From CAILAD01 sp964397085 (GTDB lineage Bacteria > Patescibacteriota > Saccharimonadia > CAILAD01 > BJGX01): a stretch of DNA of 43,472 nt. This document shows, in pieces, positions 13,611 to 21,137 of the stretch (position 1 is the first letter of the stretch; each line of letters starts with the position of its first letter). A program made the position numbers and the translations under genes. Location of the stretch: assembly GCA_964397085.1 (NCBI GenBank), contig CAYNHH010000001.1, forward strand, positions 1-43,472, in the 5' to 3' direction. The notes under the pieces were generated by a model. It did not search any database and was not told the origin of the DNA. It saw only the letters and a list, made by a program, of their open reading frames with translations.

Positions 13611-14462
13611 CTAACGTGCTGCATCCTGCAGTTTTTGTTGTATATCTCTCACTTGGTCTGATCTCACATCAAAACCCTCTATTTGTCGTTGTTCTACAGC
13701 GACTTCTTTGTAGTTACCCTGGGTATCATCGATATTGCCACCGGTTTTGACATCAACAGGCACCTCTCTTCCACGTACAAGTATCGCCATATCTATACCT
13801 TTTGCATCTTCTGGCTGAGTACTAAGGCGCACATTCTCTACCCCAAACATAGCTCGGGCTACTCGTGCCACAGCTACTTCGGCACCCATACCGGCAACAA
13901 GCTTTCGTACCGTACCACCCGATCCATTCATGGCTTTTTCCAACAGATTCTCGATTTGTTCTCTAGAAACGACATCAGCAAAAGTATCAATGAGCTCTCT
14001 GAGCTTGTGATTGAATGGTAATATTTTTGCTACTTCAAGTTTTCTCTGGGCAAAGAGTTGCGATCTTTCTGCTTTTTCGTCAGTAGTAAGGACTTCTCCC
14101 CTGCTAGTTTTAATCCTTAGTTCTGTCAGTCTATCATTGATCTTATCAAGGCCTTTTTGGATAATTTCAGCTTGTGGTGCAGAGACTATAATATCTGCAA
14201 GATTTGCCAGCTCTGCATATTCAGCATTATTGACAAATTTTTCTCGAGTACGGGCCAGAGCTACTGCACGTGCAGAGGGCAAGCTTCTCTCTGCCAAAGA
14301 TAGTTCACTCTCGCCCCGCGCAATAGAGTCTTGCTCTGACTTGATAGAATCAAAGATATCAGACACCTCCCAAGTAAAAACATCACTATTAACTTCATCA
14401 AGTAGTGGAAGTCTGTCTGGTGATTTACTACCTGTTGTTTCTCGCGACTCAAGCATTGTCAT
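13611..14462 (-). CDS. unknown protein, possible PD-(D/E)XK nuclease fold
   Basis: 283 residues. The first ~185 are charged and largely helical, probably coiled coil (SIKSEQDSIARGESELSLAE; LTELRIKTSRGEVLTTDEK). The C-terminal ~95 residues read GMGAEVAVARVARAMFG, then KGIDMAILVRGREVPVDVKTG, a spacing of acidic residue, D, and DVK that resembles the PD-(D/E)XK nuclease active site. No closer family is recognised. A promoter (TTGTAA-N17-TATACT) places the transcription start a few bases before the ATG, suggesting a leaderless mRNA; it is back-to-back with the rpsT promoter. Confidence 0.6.
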   Translation of the reverse strand: MTMLESRETTGSKSPDRLPLLDEVNSDVFTWEVSDIFDSIKSEQDSIARGESELSLAERSLPSARAVALARTREKFVNNAEYAELANLADIIVSAPQAEIIQKGLDKINDRLTELRIKTSRGEVLTTDEKAERSQLFAQRKLEVAKILPFNHKLRELIDTFADVVSREQIENLLEKAMNGSGGTVRKLVAGMGAEVAVARVARAMFGVENVRLSTQPEDAKGIDMAILVRGREVPVDVKTGGNIDDTQGNYKEVAVEQRQIEGFDVRSDQVRDIQQKLQDAAR

Positions 14463-14472
14463 AATACTGGTT

Positions 14473-14501
14473 AGTATATCAAGGCATAAATCTATTTACA
14501 A
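14473..14501 (-). promoter_or_regulatory. promoter divergent from rpsT
   Basis: TTGTAA, 17-base spacer, TATACT, ten bases before the ATG at 14462. Its -35 overlaps the -35 of the rpsT promoter on the other strand. Confidence 0.65.
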
Positions 14502-14523
14502 TCTGGTGTCTATCTGCTATGAT
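14495..14523 (+). promoter_or_regulatory. rpsT promoter
   Basis: TTTACA, 17-base spacer ending CTGC, TATGAT (extended -10). About 80 bases of AT-rich leader with a small hairpin follow before rpsT. Confidence 0.75.
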
Positions 14524-14608
14524 GAGCGTTGTTCTGTTTACTTACTTGTAAAAGTAATGTAAATATAAATCTCTTTAATCTTATTAACCAAGGAATCTTA
14601 GTAACTCT

Positions 14609-15001
14609 ATGCCAATTATCAAATCAGCCAAAAAACGTATGCGCCAGCAAGATGCACGACGTACATACAATGTAGGTGTGAAGACTACTGTAAAAAAACA
14701 CATTCGTGTGGTAAAAGATGAAGTTGCTACTGGTAAAGTTACCAGCGCTGCACTTGTTGCTGCTGTTTCTCAGCTAGACCTTGCTGTACGCAAAGGTGTA
14801 CTTCACAAGCGTACTGCAGACCGTAAAAAGTCTCGACTCACCAAAGAGTACAACTCTCTTGCTGCCAAACCATATGGTACAGACAACCCTGGTAAGCCAG
14901 GTACTAAGAAAAAAGTAGCAAAAAAGCCAGCTCCCAAAGCAGTAGCCAAGAAAGCTCCAGCTAAAAAAGCCGCTCCCAAAAAACCAACTGCCAAGAAATA
15001 A
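14609..15001 (+). CDS. rpsT: 30S ribosomal protein S20
   Basis: 16S rRNA-binding protein of the small subunit. Residues 1-85 match S20 (MPIIKSAKKRMRQ, then GVLHKRTADRKKSRL). The remaining ~45 residues are a Lys/Ala/Pro-rich tail (AKKAPAKKAAPKK) not found in typical S20, which is about 87 residues long; such basic tails usually bind nucleic acid non-specifically. It has its own promoter and a bidirectional terminator, and is convergent with holA. Confidence 0.95.
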   Translation: MPIIKSAKKRMRQQDARRTYNVGVKTTVKKHIRVVKDEVATGKVTSAALVAAVSQLDLAVRKGVLHKRTADRKKSRLTKEYNSLAAKPYGTDNPGKPGTKKKVAKKPAPKAVAKKAPAKKAAPKKPTAKK

Positions 15002-15003
15002 AC

Positions 15004-15031
15004 AAAAACTCCACCGAACGGCGGAGTTTTT
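15004..15031. terminator. bidirectional terminator between rpsT and holA
   Basis: AAAAACTCC and GGAGTTTTT with an inner CCG/CGG helix; T-tracts on both strands serve the two convergent genes. Confidence 0.9.
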
Positions 15032-15033
15032 GT

Positions 15034-15957
15034 TTATAACAGGCTCAATTGGTAAATGAGCATTTCCATAGCCACTCCAGATTCTAGCCTGCCCGTCTTC
15101 ACCTCAAAGTCTGTATCAACTATTAACTGATAAGCCTCCGCTAGCTGGCTCATATCTCTATTGCGCACCAAGTTTTGGGCCTTTGTAGCTGCATACGGGC
15201 TAATAGAGAGTTCTTTTTGCCACTCATTGCCTTGAGTTTCATTATCTTTGGCAAGCACCATTGTGCGGTACTGATACGTAATAGCACCTAGTATCATCTG
15301 ATCGGCCTCACCGGCAACTCTCAGATTCTTGTACAGTTGAGTGGCTTTTGCCACGTCTCCTCGAGTAATTGAGTCTATCATCATAAAAGCAGTCTGATGC
15401 AAATTGGGTACCACCAGCTCATCAATAGATGCAACGGTAATTTCTTGCGAGTAATTACACAGCTTGGCTATTTCTTGCTCTAATTGCCATTGATCGTTCC
15501 CTACTCTTTCTATGAGTACATTTATAGTACGGTTATCTATGCTGCCACTGTATTCTTGTACCAGCTTCTTGACCCAATTCACTAGGTCATGAGGGCTCAA
15601 CAGGTTAAAATTCTTGGCATTCTTGAGCTTTGAGAGAGTCTTAAAGTACACACTACGCTTGTCTACTTGAGTATCTATTATCACTAAATTGGTAGAGTCA
15701 GCACTGCTAGAAATGAGCTCATCGAGCTTGTCTTTTTGAAGCTTGTGCCCAGCAAGATCTTTGACTATCAGCAAACGGCTACTTACAAACATAGGTACCA
15801 CAGCCAAGGCATTGAGTAGATCGCTAAGGGTACGCTCACTCATCTCAAAGACATCCATATCTGCATCACTACCCGTCTTGCCAATATAACTCTGTTTGAT
15901 TTTGGCCACTTGTTTGGCTATTGCATAGCTATTATCACCATAGAAGTAAAATATCAT
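15034..15957 (-). CDS. holA: DNA polymerase III, delta subunit
   Basis: Clamp-loader subunit that opens the beta sliding clamp. The 307-residue protein begins MIFYFYGDNSYAIAKQVAKI, the typical delta N-terminus, and has the AAA+-like fold with LLIVKDLAGHK, the LVNWVKK region and the C-terminal helical collar domain (MLGAITYQYRTMVLAK-like segment). The ATG at 15957 overlaps the mutM stop as ATGA, which fixes the start and indicates translational coupling. Confidence 0.9.
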   Translation of the reverse strand: MIFYFYGDNSYAIAKQVAKIKQSYIGKTGSDADMDVFEMSERTLSDLLNALAVVPMFVSSRLLIVKDLAGHKLQKDKLDELISSSADSTNLVIIDTQVDKRSVYFKTLSKLKNAKNFNLLSPHDLVNWVKKLVQEYSGSIDNRTINVLIERVGNDQWQLEQEIAKLCNYSQEITVASIDELVVPNLHQTAFMMIDSITRGDVAKATQLYKNLRVAGEADQMILGAITYQYRTMVLAKDNETQGNEWQKELSISPYAATKAQNLVRNRDMSQLAEAYQLIVDTDFEVKTGRLESGVAMEMLIYQLSLL

Positions 15958-16841
15958 GGCTTTGCCTTCACTATCTTCTGACACTTTGGGCAAACGTGCG
16001 TGCCACGCCCGGCAACTCGTATTTTTTTGATCTCACTACCACACACCGGGCAAGTCTGTCCTTCTCGTCTAAAAACCTTGGCAAAAGTAAGATAACTGCC
16101 CTTTTTGCCCTCAGCATCTACATAATTTCTATCTGAAGAGCCACCTAGCTCTATACTCAGACTCATCACCTCACGTAGTGCCGTGTAAAGCCGCTTGAGC
16201 TTCACTATACTCACATCTTGGACTTTTGTGGCAGGGTGAATTCTAGCCGCATATAACCCTTCATCTGCGTAAATATTACCTACTCCTGCCACCACTGTCT
16301 GGTCAAGAATTGCGGCTTTGATGCTGGTTTTACTCCGTCGCTTCACTGCATCACGAAATTGTTCAAAAGTGTACGCATCACTCAGTGGTTCTGGACCCAA
16401 CTTACTCAAGAACAGATTGGAAGTATAGAGGTCTTGAGATTTTTCTAGCTTTACCCAGCCAAACTTTCGTTGGTCGTTAAAGTACAGTTTGGCGCCATTA
16501 GCAAAAGTAAGCGTAACGCGCGTAGATCGATCTGGTAGCTTACTTATAAGGCTATCGTTGGGGTGGCCTGCACCAAAATGTTGCGTGCCATTATCAAACA
16601 CTAGTTGGCCGGTCATTTTGAGATGTATAAGTAGGCTGTAGCCAGATGATAAAGGGATAATTATCACTTTACCCCGACGATTTACTGCCTCTACTTTTGC
16701 ACCAATCAACGTTGTATTGACCAGTTCTTGGCTGTTAGGAAAGCCCTTTGGCCAATCAAAAACCACGCTTTTTACTTGTAGGCCCGGTAAAAAGCGTTGC
16801 AATCCAAGTCTAACTGTCTCTACCTCTGGCAACTCTGGCAT
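15954..16841 (-). CDS. mutM: formamidopyrimidine-DNA glycosylase
   Basis: Removes oxidised purines such as 8-oxoguanine and nicks the abasic site. The 295-residue protein has the catalytic N-terminal Pro-Glu (MPELPEVETVR), the RRGK beta-hairpin lysine, the HxTF-domain region and a complete C-terminal zinc finger (CPVCGSEI and CPKCQK). TATAAT ends only 6 bases before the ATG, so the mRNA is probably leaderless. It is co-transcribed with holA. Confidence 0.97.
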   Translation of the reverse strand: MPELPEVETVRLGLQRFLPGLQVKSVVFDWPKGFPNSQELVNTTLIGAKVEAVNRRGKVIIIPLSSGYSLLIHLKMTGQLVFDNGTQHFGAGHPNDSLISKLPDRSTRVTLTFANGAKLYFNDQRKFGWVKLEKSQDLYTSNLFLSKLGPEPLSDAYTFEQFRDAVKRRSKTSIKAAILDQTVVAGVGNIYADEGLYAARIHPATKVQDVSIVKLKRLYTALREVMSLSIELGGSSDRNYVDAEGKKGSYLTFAKVFRREGQTCPVCGSEIKKIRVAGRGTHVCPKCQKIVKAKP

Positions 16842-16847
16842 AGTAGT

Positions 16848-16853
16848 ATTATA
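16848..16853 (-). promoter_or_regulatory. -10 box of mutM (leaderless type)
   Basis: TATAAT preceded by GGG, six bases before the start codon. No good -35 is visible. Confidence 0.65.
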
Positions 16854-16892
16854 CCCGAAATAGTTAGTTAACGTCTCTTGAAGACAATCAGA

Positions 16893-16921
16893 TTGACTTT
16901 TGATGCAATTTATGCTAATAT
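16893..16921 (+). promoter_or_regulatory. promoter of the cREC-Fic operon
   Basis: TTGACT, 17-base spacer, TAATAT in the context TTTATGCTAATAT. It is nearly identical to the promoters at 20177 and 25688. Confidence 0.85.
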
Positions 16922-16956
16922 TTGTTAGTTCGCCCGCACATTAAAAAGGGGTAAAG

Positions 16957-17169
16957 ATGCTTTCTCTGCTCATCATCTTGATGTTGTTGCTAGTGGCATT
17001 TGCTTTCTACTTCGGATGTCACGTTGGCAGTATGTACTTGCTCTCATTATTGTTTTTTCCAGAATGGGAAAAGAAAGAGCGCCTGCAAAATTCAGTTTTC
17101 ATAGCCATAGGGGTTATAATCGGTTCAATCGTTGGGCCGACAATCATCAGAGTAATCACGGGAGGATGA
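16957..17169 (+). CDS. 70-residue membrane protein, unknown
   Basis: Two predicted transmembrane helices (residues 1-20 and about 45-68) are joined by a charged loop PEWEKKERLQNS. The ribosome binding site is AAGGGG. It is the first gene of a four-gene operon with a cREC protein, a second small membrane protein and a Fic protein. Gly residues in the second helix (GVIIGSIVG) suggest helix packing. I do not recognise the family. Confidence 0.7.
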   Translation: MLSLLIILMLLLVAFAFYFGCHVGSMYLLSLLFFPEWEKKERLQNSVFIAIGVIIGSIVGPTIIRVITGG

Positions 17170-17171
17170 GA

Positions 17172-17516
17172 ATGACCATCTTGGTCGTAGACGATGAACG
17201 CACGCTCAATCTCAAAGATGCGTGGCACGTACAGACATGCAGTGAAGCAATATATTACCTCAAAGACCACCCTACCGTGCGCGAGCTGTGGCTTGATCAC
17301 GACCTAGGACCAGACGAAGACATCATGCGTCTGGTTGATTGGCTTCAAGAAGAAGCCTTCTTTGAGCGTGGATGTGAGTTTGACCGTATTGTGGTGCACT
17401 CTATGAACCCGGTTGCTTTCGACAAGATCAACCGTGCCTTGAGTCGCTACTACCCGGTGCATCGCGTCAATGTGACACCGTTTATCGAAACCGTAGAATC
17501 TACCCAAGGGAGATAA
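17172..17516 (+). CDS. cyclic-phosphate processing receiver-domain (cREC) protein
   Basis: 114 residues with a receiver-like fold lacking response-regulator features. The N-terminal ILVVDDER (D7, D8), the WLDHDLG motif (D42, H43, D44) and the VVHSMNP motif (H76-P80) fit the cREC family, which is predicted from comparative genomics to act on cyclic phosphates at RNA ends in RNA repair and conflict systems. The ATG at 17172 has GGAGG 6 bases upstream, within the end of the previous gene, so the two are coupled. GC-rich codons. The biochemical activity is a prediction for the family. Confidence 0.75.
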   Translation: MTILVVDDERTLNLKDAWHVQTCSEAIYYLKDHPTVRELWLDHDLGPDEDIMRLVDWLQEEAFFERGCEFDRIVVHSMNPVAFDKINRALSRYYPVHRVNVTPFIETVESTQGR

Positions 17517-17519
17517 ATA

Positions 17520-17741
17520 ATGCAAAAGGGATTCGACAACCTACTCAAGCTGATCTTCGGCCTGGCGGCCGGAGTGTTCGTGCTCGCAATCGTGTCGCAT
17601 ATCTTTGGTTATGTCATCTTCGTTGCTGTACTCGCGCTGTTGGTTGCCGCGCTCGCGGTGCTCGTGCGACGCAATGCTCGTTCCCGTGAGCGCATCAGAG
17701 ATCTCAACCGAGATCTCGATCGTGCTCGCCGCAATCCGTGA
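17520..17741 (+). CDS. 73-residue membrane protein, unknown
   Basis: A hydrophobic stretch from residue 10 to 48 (LIFGLAAGVFVLAIVSHIFG, then VIFVAVLALLVAALAVLV) forms one or two membrane helices, followed by a strongly basic/acidic cytoplasmic tail (RRNARSRERIRDLNRDLDRARR). It starts three bases after the cREC stop with GGGAG upstream. No family is recognised. Confidence 0.65.
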   Translation: MQKGFDNLLKLIFGLAAGVFVLAIVSHIFGYVIFVAVLALLVAALAVLVRRNARSRERIRDLNRDLDRARRNP

Positions 17742-17772
17742 CCACCCCCACTACCTATAGAAAGCAGGAGTG

Positions 17773-18285
17773 ATGTATCCAAAGCTCGACACCCAGCTCT
17801 CCCCGCGTGAGCTTGTGCTAGTGCTAGATGAGTGCGAAGCGCAAGATGACGTCACGGCAGAGAGCATCGAGGGTCTCACCTCAGCACTCATCTGTGCCAA
17901 GGTGACTGCCCTGCACTGGCATGATGAGCCAGTGACAGCCACTATGGTGCAAGAGTTGATTCTTCTTCTCGGTCTACTCGTCAAGCCCAAGCACAACACC
18001 AAGGGCTGGCGACAGACCGTGGCGAGTTTTGCAGACCTCAGCTTCGCAACAGCTCCTCAGCACCTACCAAGGGCTATGGAGTCGTATTGCGAGATCTTTG
18101 CCGAGCAGCGCTTTGAAGACGCTGATGGCGCCTATATCCACTTCGAGAAAATCCGTCCTTTCGAGGACGGCAACGGCCGCGTAGGCTGGCTGTTGTGGCT
18201 CATTTACACGTTCGTTACCTCTGGTAAATGGCTCGAAGAGCTGCCACCAGAGTTTTCTGAACTTACCAAGTCTTATACTTGGTAA
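17773..18285 (+). CDS. Fic-domain protein with altered active-site motif
   Basis: 170 residues. Fic proteins usually transfer AMP or other NMPs to hydroxyl side chains by the motif HPFxxGNGRxxR. Here the segment reads IRPFEDGNGRVGW (about residues 127-139): the GNGR anion loop is intact but the catalytic His is Arg and the final Arg is Trp. An upstream ESIEG resembles the inhibitory helix of some Fic proteins but does not match it exactly. AMPylation by the usual mechanism is unlikely. Start choice between GTG 17770 and ATG 17773 is uncertain because GGAG is very close. It is the last gene of the cREC operon, with strong hairpins downstream. Confidence 0.75.
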   Translation: MYPKLDTQLSPRELVLVLDECEAQDDVTAESIEGLTSALICAKVTALHWHDEPVTATMVQELILLLGLLVKPKHNTKGWRQTVASFADLSFATAPQHLPRAMESYCEIFAEQRFEDADGAYIHFEKIRPFEDGNGRVGWLLWLIYTFVTSGKWLEELPPEFSELTKSYTW

Positions 18286-18287
18286 GT
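18261..18287 (+). other. 10-bp hairpin at the end of the Fic gene
   Basis: ACTTACCAAG/CTTGGTAAGT with a 7-base loop includes the Fic stop codon and lies just before the terminator. It may protect the mRNA 3' end. Confidence 0.5.
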
Positions 18288-18292
18288 TCTCA

Positions 18293-18324
18293 CCCACCCC
18301 GGGCAACTGGGGTGGGATTTTTTT
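18293..18324 (+). terminator. terminator of the cREC-Fic operon
   Basis: CCCACCCC/GGGGTGGG followed by ATTTTTTT. Confidence 0.9.
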
Positions 18325-19777
18325 ATTTAGCTTTAGCAATTCTCTGTTGGGCGATCTCTAGCGCTTCTTCGCGAGTAGAAATCTGTTGATTAGCATACAG
18401 CTCCTCAAGCTCTAACATAATTTTACCTACTAACGGTCCATCTGCCTTGGTAAAATCTGGTATCATTTCACAAACCACTTTGCCATCTAGCTGCAAATCA
18501 CGCTTCACGCTCGGGTACTGTTGCTCAATAGACTGACTCAAATGCTCATGCCATAGCTTAATAATAGTCGGGAATTCCGGCTTTTCTTTACTTATACTGC
18601 CATCTGGCAAAGTACGCCAGCTAGCCTCGCCATCAGCCCTATGTAGCTCAACTAAATCAGCAAATGCCGGATGATTCATCATTTTCTTCTGATTACTCAG
18701 CTTCATCTTAGGTAGTTGAGAAATATTGATATGATGCTCTATGAGCCAGAGTATCTTGTCTTTTTGCTCATTTGAAAACCGAAGCCTATTGAGTATTGGT
18801 CGCGCCAGCTCCGCACTAGTAACATCATGACCATAAAATGTAATGCGGTCACTTTCTTCATCTGGCATTTTCTGCTTGTGTGGCTTACCTATATCGTGAA
18901 GTAAGGTCGCCCAAATAAGCTCGGCACTAGCATCACGAGGTAACGCCTCCATAATGAGCAGTTGATGCTCCCATACATCACCCTCAGCATGAAACTCAGG
19001 CCCTTGCTCTACTCCCTTACCTGCCACCAGATCAGGCAATAATACGTCCAAGATGCCTAGTTCATCAAGATCTTCAATAGCTTGGCGTCGAGACCCTGCA
19101 GTCTTAAATAACGCTGTAAGCTCCCCCTGTAATCGTTCTCCAGAAATTGAGTCAATTTCACCACTTTTGACGGCTGTTTTCAGATCAAGGTGAGTTTGAG
19201 CTTCATAGGCAAAGCCAAATCGATTCTTGAACCGTACCGCTCGCAATATACGCAAAGGATCTTCATGTATCCGTTCTGCTCCATCACCTACAAAACGAAT
19301 TATTTTATTATCCAAATCATCAAGACTCTCGCCAGTATGCATAAGTTGCCAGGTAACAGGGTCTAATGCCAAAGCATTGATAGTAAAGTCTCTACGAGCC
19401 AAATCATCCTCTAACGATGCATCAAGTTCTACCTTAGTCTCTGCTCTGCCCAGATGAGCATCCACATCTTTGCGGTAGCTCGCTACTTCCATCACTACCA
19501 CCCCAATTCGTACACGTGTAACGCCATAAGCCTGTGCAGTATCATGAAACTCTGATCTATCAAAGCCGTGCATAGCCTCAATATGTTCTTGCCGGGCATT
19601 AGTGGCGAGGTCAAAATCTTTCGGTATTCTGCCAAGGAGTAAGTCACGCACCGCTCCACCAATTATGACTGCCTCATAGCCATGAGATTGTATAATTTCT
19701 CCAGCAAGTACTGCCTGTTCCCACTCTATATATGCTTCAGTTTCGGCTTTTTCTGGTCGATAAGACATTGATTCCAT
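18323..19777 (-). CDS. cca: CCA tRNA nucleotidyltransferase / poly(A) polymerase family, with HD domain
   Basis: 484 residues. Class II nucleotidyltransferase head: GGAVRDLLLGRIPKDFDLATNA (about residues 41-62, with the DFD metal site), RRDFTINALAL and the RILRAVRFKNRFGF segment. An HD phosphohydrolase domain follows (LLHDIGKPHKQ, residue ~290). Bacterial enzymes of this build add or repair the tRNA 3' CCA, but poly(A) polymerases are close relatives and cannot be excluded. tmRNA in this window encodes no CCA, which fits a need for CCA addition. TATAAT (19785-19790) ends 7 bases before the first ATG, implying a leaderless mRNA; a second in-frame ATG follows at residue 4. Confidence 0.85.
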   Translation of the reverse strand: MESMSYRPEKAETEAYIEWEQAVLAGEIIQSHGYEAVIIGGAVRDLLLGRIPKDFDLATNARQEHIEAMHGFDRSEFHDTAQAYGVTRVRIGVVVMEVASYRKDVDAHLGRAETKVELDASLEDDLARRDFTINALALDPVTWQLMHTGESLDDLDNKIIRFVGDGAERIHEDPLRILRAVRFKNRFGFAYEAQTHLDLKTAVKSGEIDSISGERLQGELTALFKTAGSRRQAIEDLDELGILDVLLPDLVAGKGVEQGPEFHAEGDVWEHQLLIMEALPRDASAELIWATLLHDIGKPHKQKMPDEESDRITFYGHDVTSAELARPILNRLRFSNEQKDKILWLIEHHINISQLPKMKLSNQKKMMNHPAFADLVELHRADGEASWRTLPDGSISKEKPEFPTIIKLWHEHLSQSIEQQYPSVKRDLQLDGKVVCEMIPDFTKADGPLVGKIMLELEELYANQQISTREEALEIAQQRIAKAK

Positions 19778-19784
19778 ACTGAAT

Positions 19785-19790
19785 ATTATA
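19785..19790 (-). promoter_or_regulatory. -10 box of the cca-like gene (leaderless type)
   Basis: TATAAT preceded by AGG, seven bases before the ATG; no clear -35. It is divergent from the promoter at 19813. Confidence 0.65.
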
Positions 19791-19812
19791 CCTTATCAAT
19801 CACTATATATCA

Positions 19813-19841
19813 TTGACATTTTGCTATTTTCAAAGTATTAT
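19813..19841 (+). promoter_or_regulatory. promoter of the 70-residue membrane protein
   Basis: TTGACA, 17-base spacer, TATTAT. Confidence 0.85.
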
Positions 19842-19877
19842 CACACCTGGAAATATTCCTCTCGCCTAGGGAGAAAA

Positions 19878-20090
19878 ATGATCTTTGCAACTCAAGCAGC
19901 CAGCTACACCCCAGCAAATTACCTTGTTGCTTATGCAATTATCGCGCTTGTAGCTATCCCCTGTTTCATCTGGATGCACCGCGCAGGCGTACCCATTCAC
20001 AAGATCTTGCTTTGCGCACTACTGTTCCTTATGTGCCCCATTATCAGTATCTTCTTGATGATCAAGTACACGCAAGAAAACAAAGAGTGA
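19878..20090 (+). CDS. 70-residue membrane protein, unknown
   Basis: Two membrane helices (about residues 14-33 and 42-62) and a short charged C-terminus (KYTQENKE). The ATG at 19878 follows GGGAGAAAA; the longer open frame upstream covers the promoter. Single-gene unit with its own promoter and a strong terminator. No family is recognised; it resembles the other small two-span proteins of this window only in size and topology. Confidence 0.65.
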   Translation: MIFATQAASYTPANYLVAYAIIALVAIPCFIWMHRAGVPIHKILLCALLFLMCPIISIFLMIKYTQENKE

Positions 20091-20114
20091 TTGAGCAAAA
20101 GTGATTGCTCTACC

Positions 20115-20151
20115 AATTGTCCCAAAGCCTCGTGTTTTGGGACAATTTTAT
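20115..20151 (+). terminator. terminator after the 70-residue gene
   Basis: AATTGTCCCAAA pairs with TTTGGGACAATT over about 12 bp, ending in TTTTATAT. Confidence 0.9.
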
Positions 20152-20176
20152 ATACCCTTGCAAATCAAGAAAGTTA

Positions 20177-20205
20177 TTGACTTTTTAGCATTTTTATGCT
20201 AATAT
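20177..20205 (+). promoter_or_regulatory. promoter of the cold-shock fusion gene
   Basis: TTGACT, 17-base spacer, TAATAT in the context TTTATGCTAATAT; same family as 16893 and 25688. Confidence 0.85.
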
Positions 20206-20251
20206 CTATCGCAGTACCTACAGTCTGCCAATCTACAGAAGGAGAGGTCAC

Positions 20252-21058
20252 ATGACCCTCACCACGCAGTTCACCGCAACCGACCTGTTCAACCTCGCCC
20301 TGAAGTTGGATGGCAAGGACATCGAGATCCCGCAAGACGGTTATCTCGGTGAGATCGCCGGGAGCAGCTTCGTGCTGCGCGTCAGTGACGTGCCCGACAA
20401 CGTCCACGCCATCAGGGTGGACAACAAGAAGGATGTTGCGCTCGCCAAGAATGTCAGCAAGGAGTCTCGGGTCTTCGCCACCAAGGTGACGATCAAGACG
20501 TCCCTCGACGGGCACTTCCACACGGAGTACCCCGAGAACGTCATGCGCATCATCGTGCTGGAAGACGGTATCGTGCAGATGCACGAGATCGCGCTGATCA
20601 GTCAGCATGGTCACTTCTTCGTCACCCACCAGGTGACGTATGAAGAGCAGATGTACCAGCTCGACGGCACGCTCAAGATCGAACGTTTCGACAGCTGGCC
20701 ACAGATGATGCGTCTGCTCAGCGAGTTCATGGATGATGTGACACCTTTGCCAAGCTACATCTACCAGGACGTGCCAGTGCCAGCCGAACTACCAGCAGGA
20801 GTTGGTGAGGTTGGCTGGTTCAACTTCGCACAAGGGTTCGGGATGATCCGTACCAACGAAGGTATGGCTCGAGTCCACTGGACGCACGTCACCCGTCCCA
20901 ACGAACGACGTGCGTACTTGAATCCAGGTGAACATGTCACCTTCGAAGCCCTCATCGACCCGCGCAACACCAAGGGTCGCGCCACGAGCTTCAAGCTCGA
21001 GGCCGTGGGTGTCGAACCGGCAAGTGATCAGACCCTGGTCTGGCTTGATCTGAAGTAG
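20252..21058 (+). CDS. unknown protein with C-terminal cold-shock-like domain
   Basis: 268 residues. Residues ~183-253 form a cold-shock/OB domain: GEVGWFNFAQGFGMI (compare RNP1 KGFGFI), ARVHWTHV (compare RNP2 VFVHFSAI), then LNPGEHVTFEA and a KGRATSFKLEAV end. The first ~170 residues are a predicted alpha/beta domain that I do not recognise. The role is probably single-stranded RNA or DNA binding. The gene is markedly GC-rich (codons such as ATC, CTC, GTC, AAG) against AT-rich neighbours, yet is driven by a typical AT-rich local promoter with AGAAGGAGAGG as ribosome binding site. Confidence 0.75.
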   Translation: MTLTTQFTATDLFNLALKLDGKDIEIPQDGYLGEIAGSSFVLRVSDVPDNVHAIRVDNKKDVALAKNVSKESRVFATKVTIKTSLDGHFHTEYPENVMRIIVLEDGIVQMHEIALISQHGHFFVTHQVTYEEQMYQLDGTLKIERFDSWPQMMRLLSEFMDDVTPLPSYIYQDVPVPAELPAGVGEVGWFNFAQGFGMIRTNEGMARVHWTHVTRPNERRAYLNPGEHVTFEALIDPRNTKGRATSFKLEAVGVEPASDQTLVWLDLK

Positions 21059-21094
21059 AGCAAAAGTAGTACCGAATAGTCCCTGTCCACCCCG

Positions 21095-21118
21095 CCCCGA
21101 TCTCTCACGAGATCGGGG
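21095..21118. terminator. 10-bp hairpin between the cold-shock gene and polA
   Basis: CCCCGATCTC-TCAC-GAGATCGGGG. The T-tract on the plus strand is weak (CCTTACTTT), and there is none on the minus strand. Confidence 0.55.
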
Positions 21119-21137
21119 CCTTACTTTACCCAAGTTT

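Noticed and set aside
20174..20629. Long minus-strand ORF opposite the cold-shock gene
   Set aside because: A shadow of the GC-rich plus-strand gene; His/Asp/Val-rich composition typical of antisense frames.
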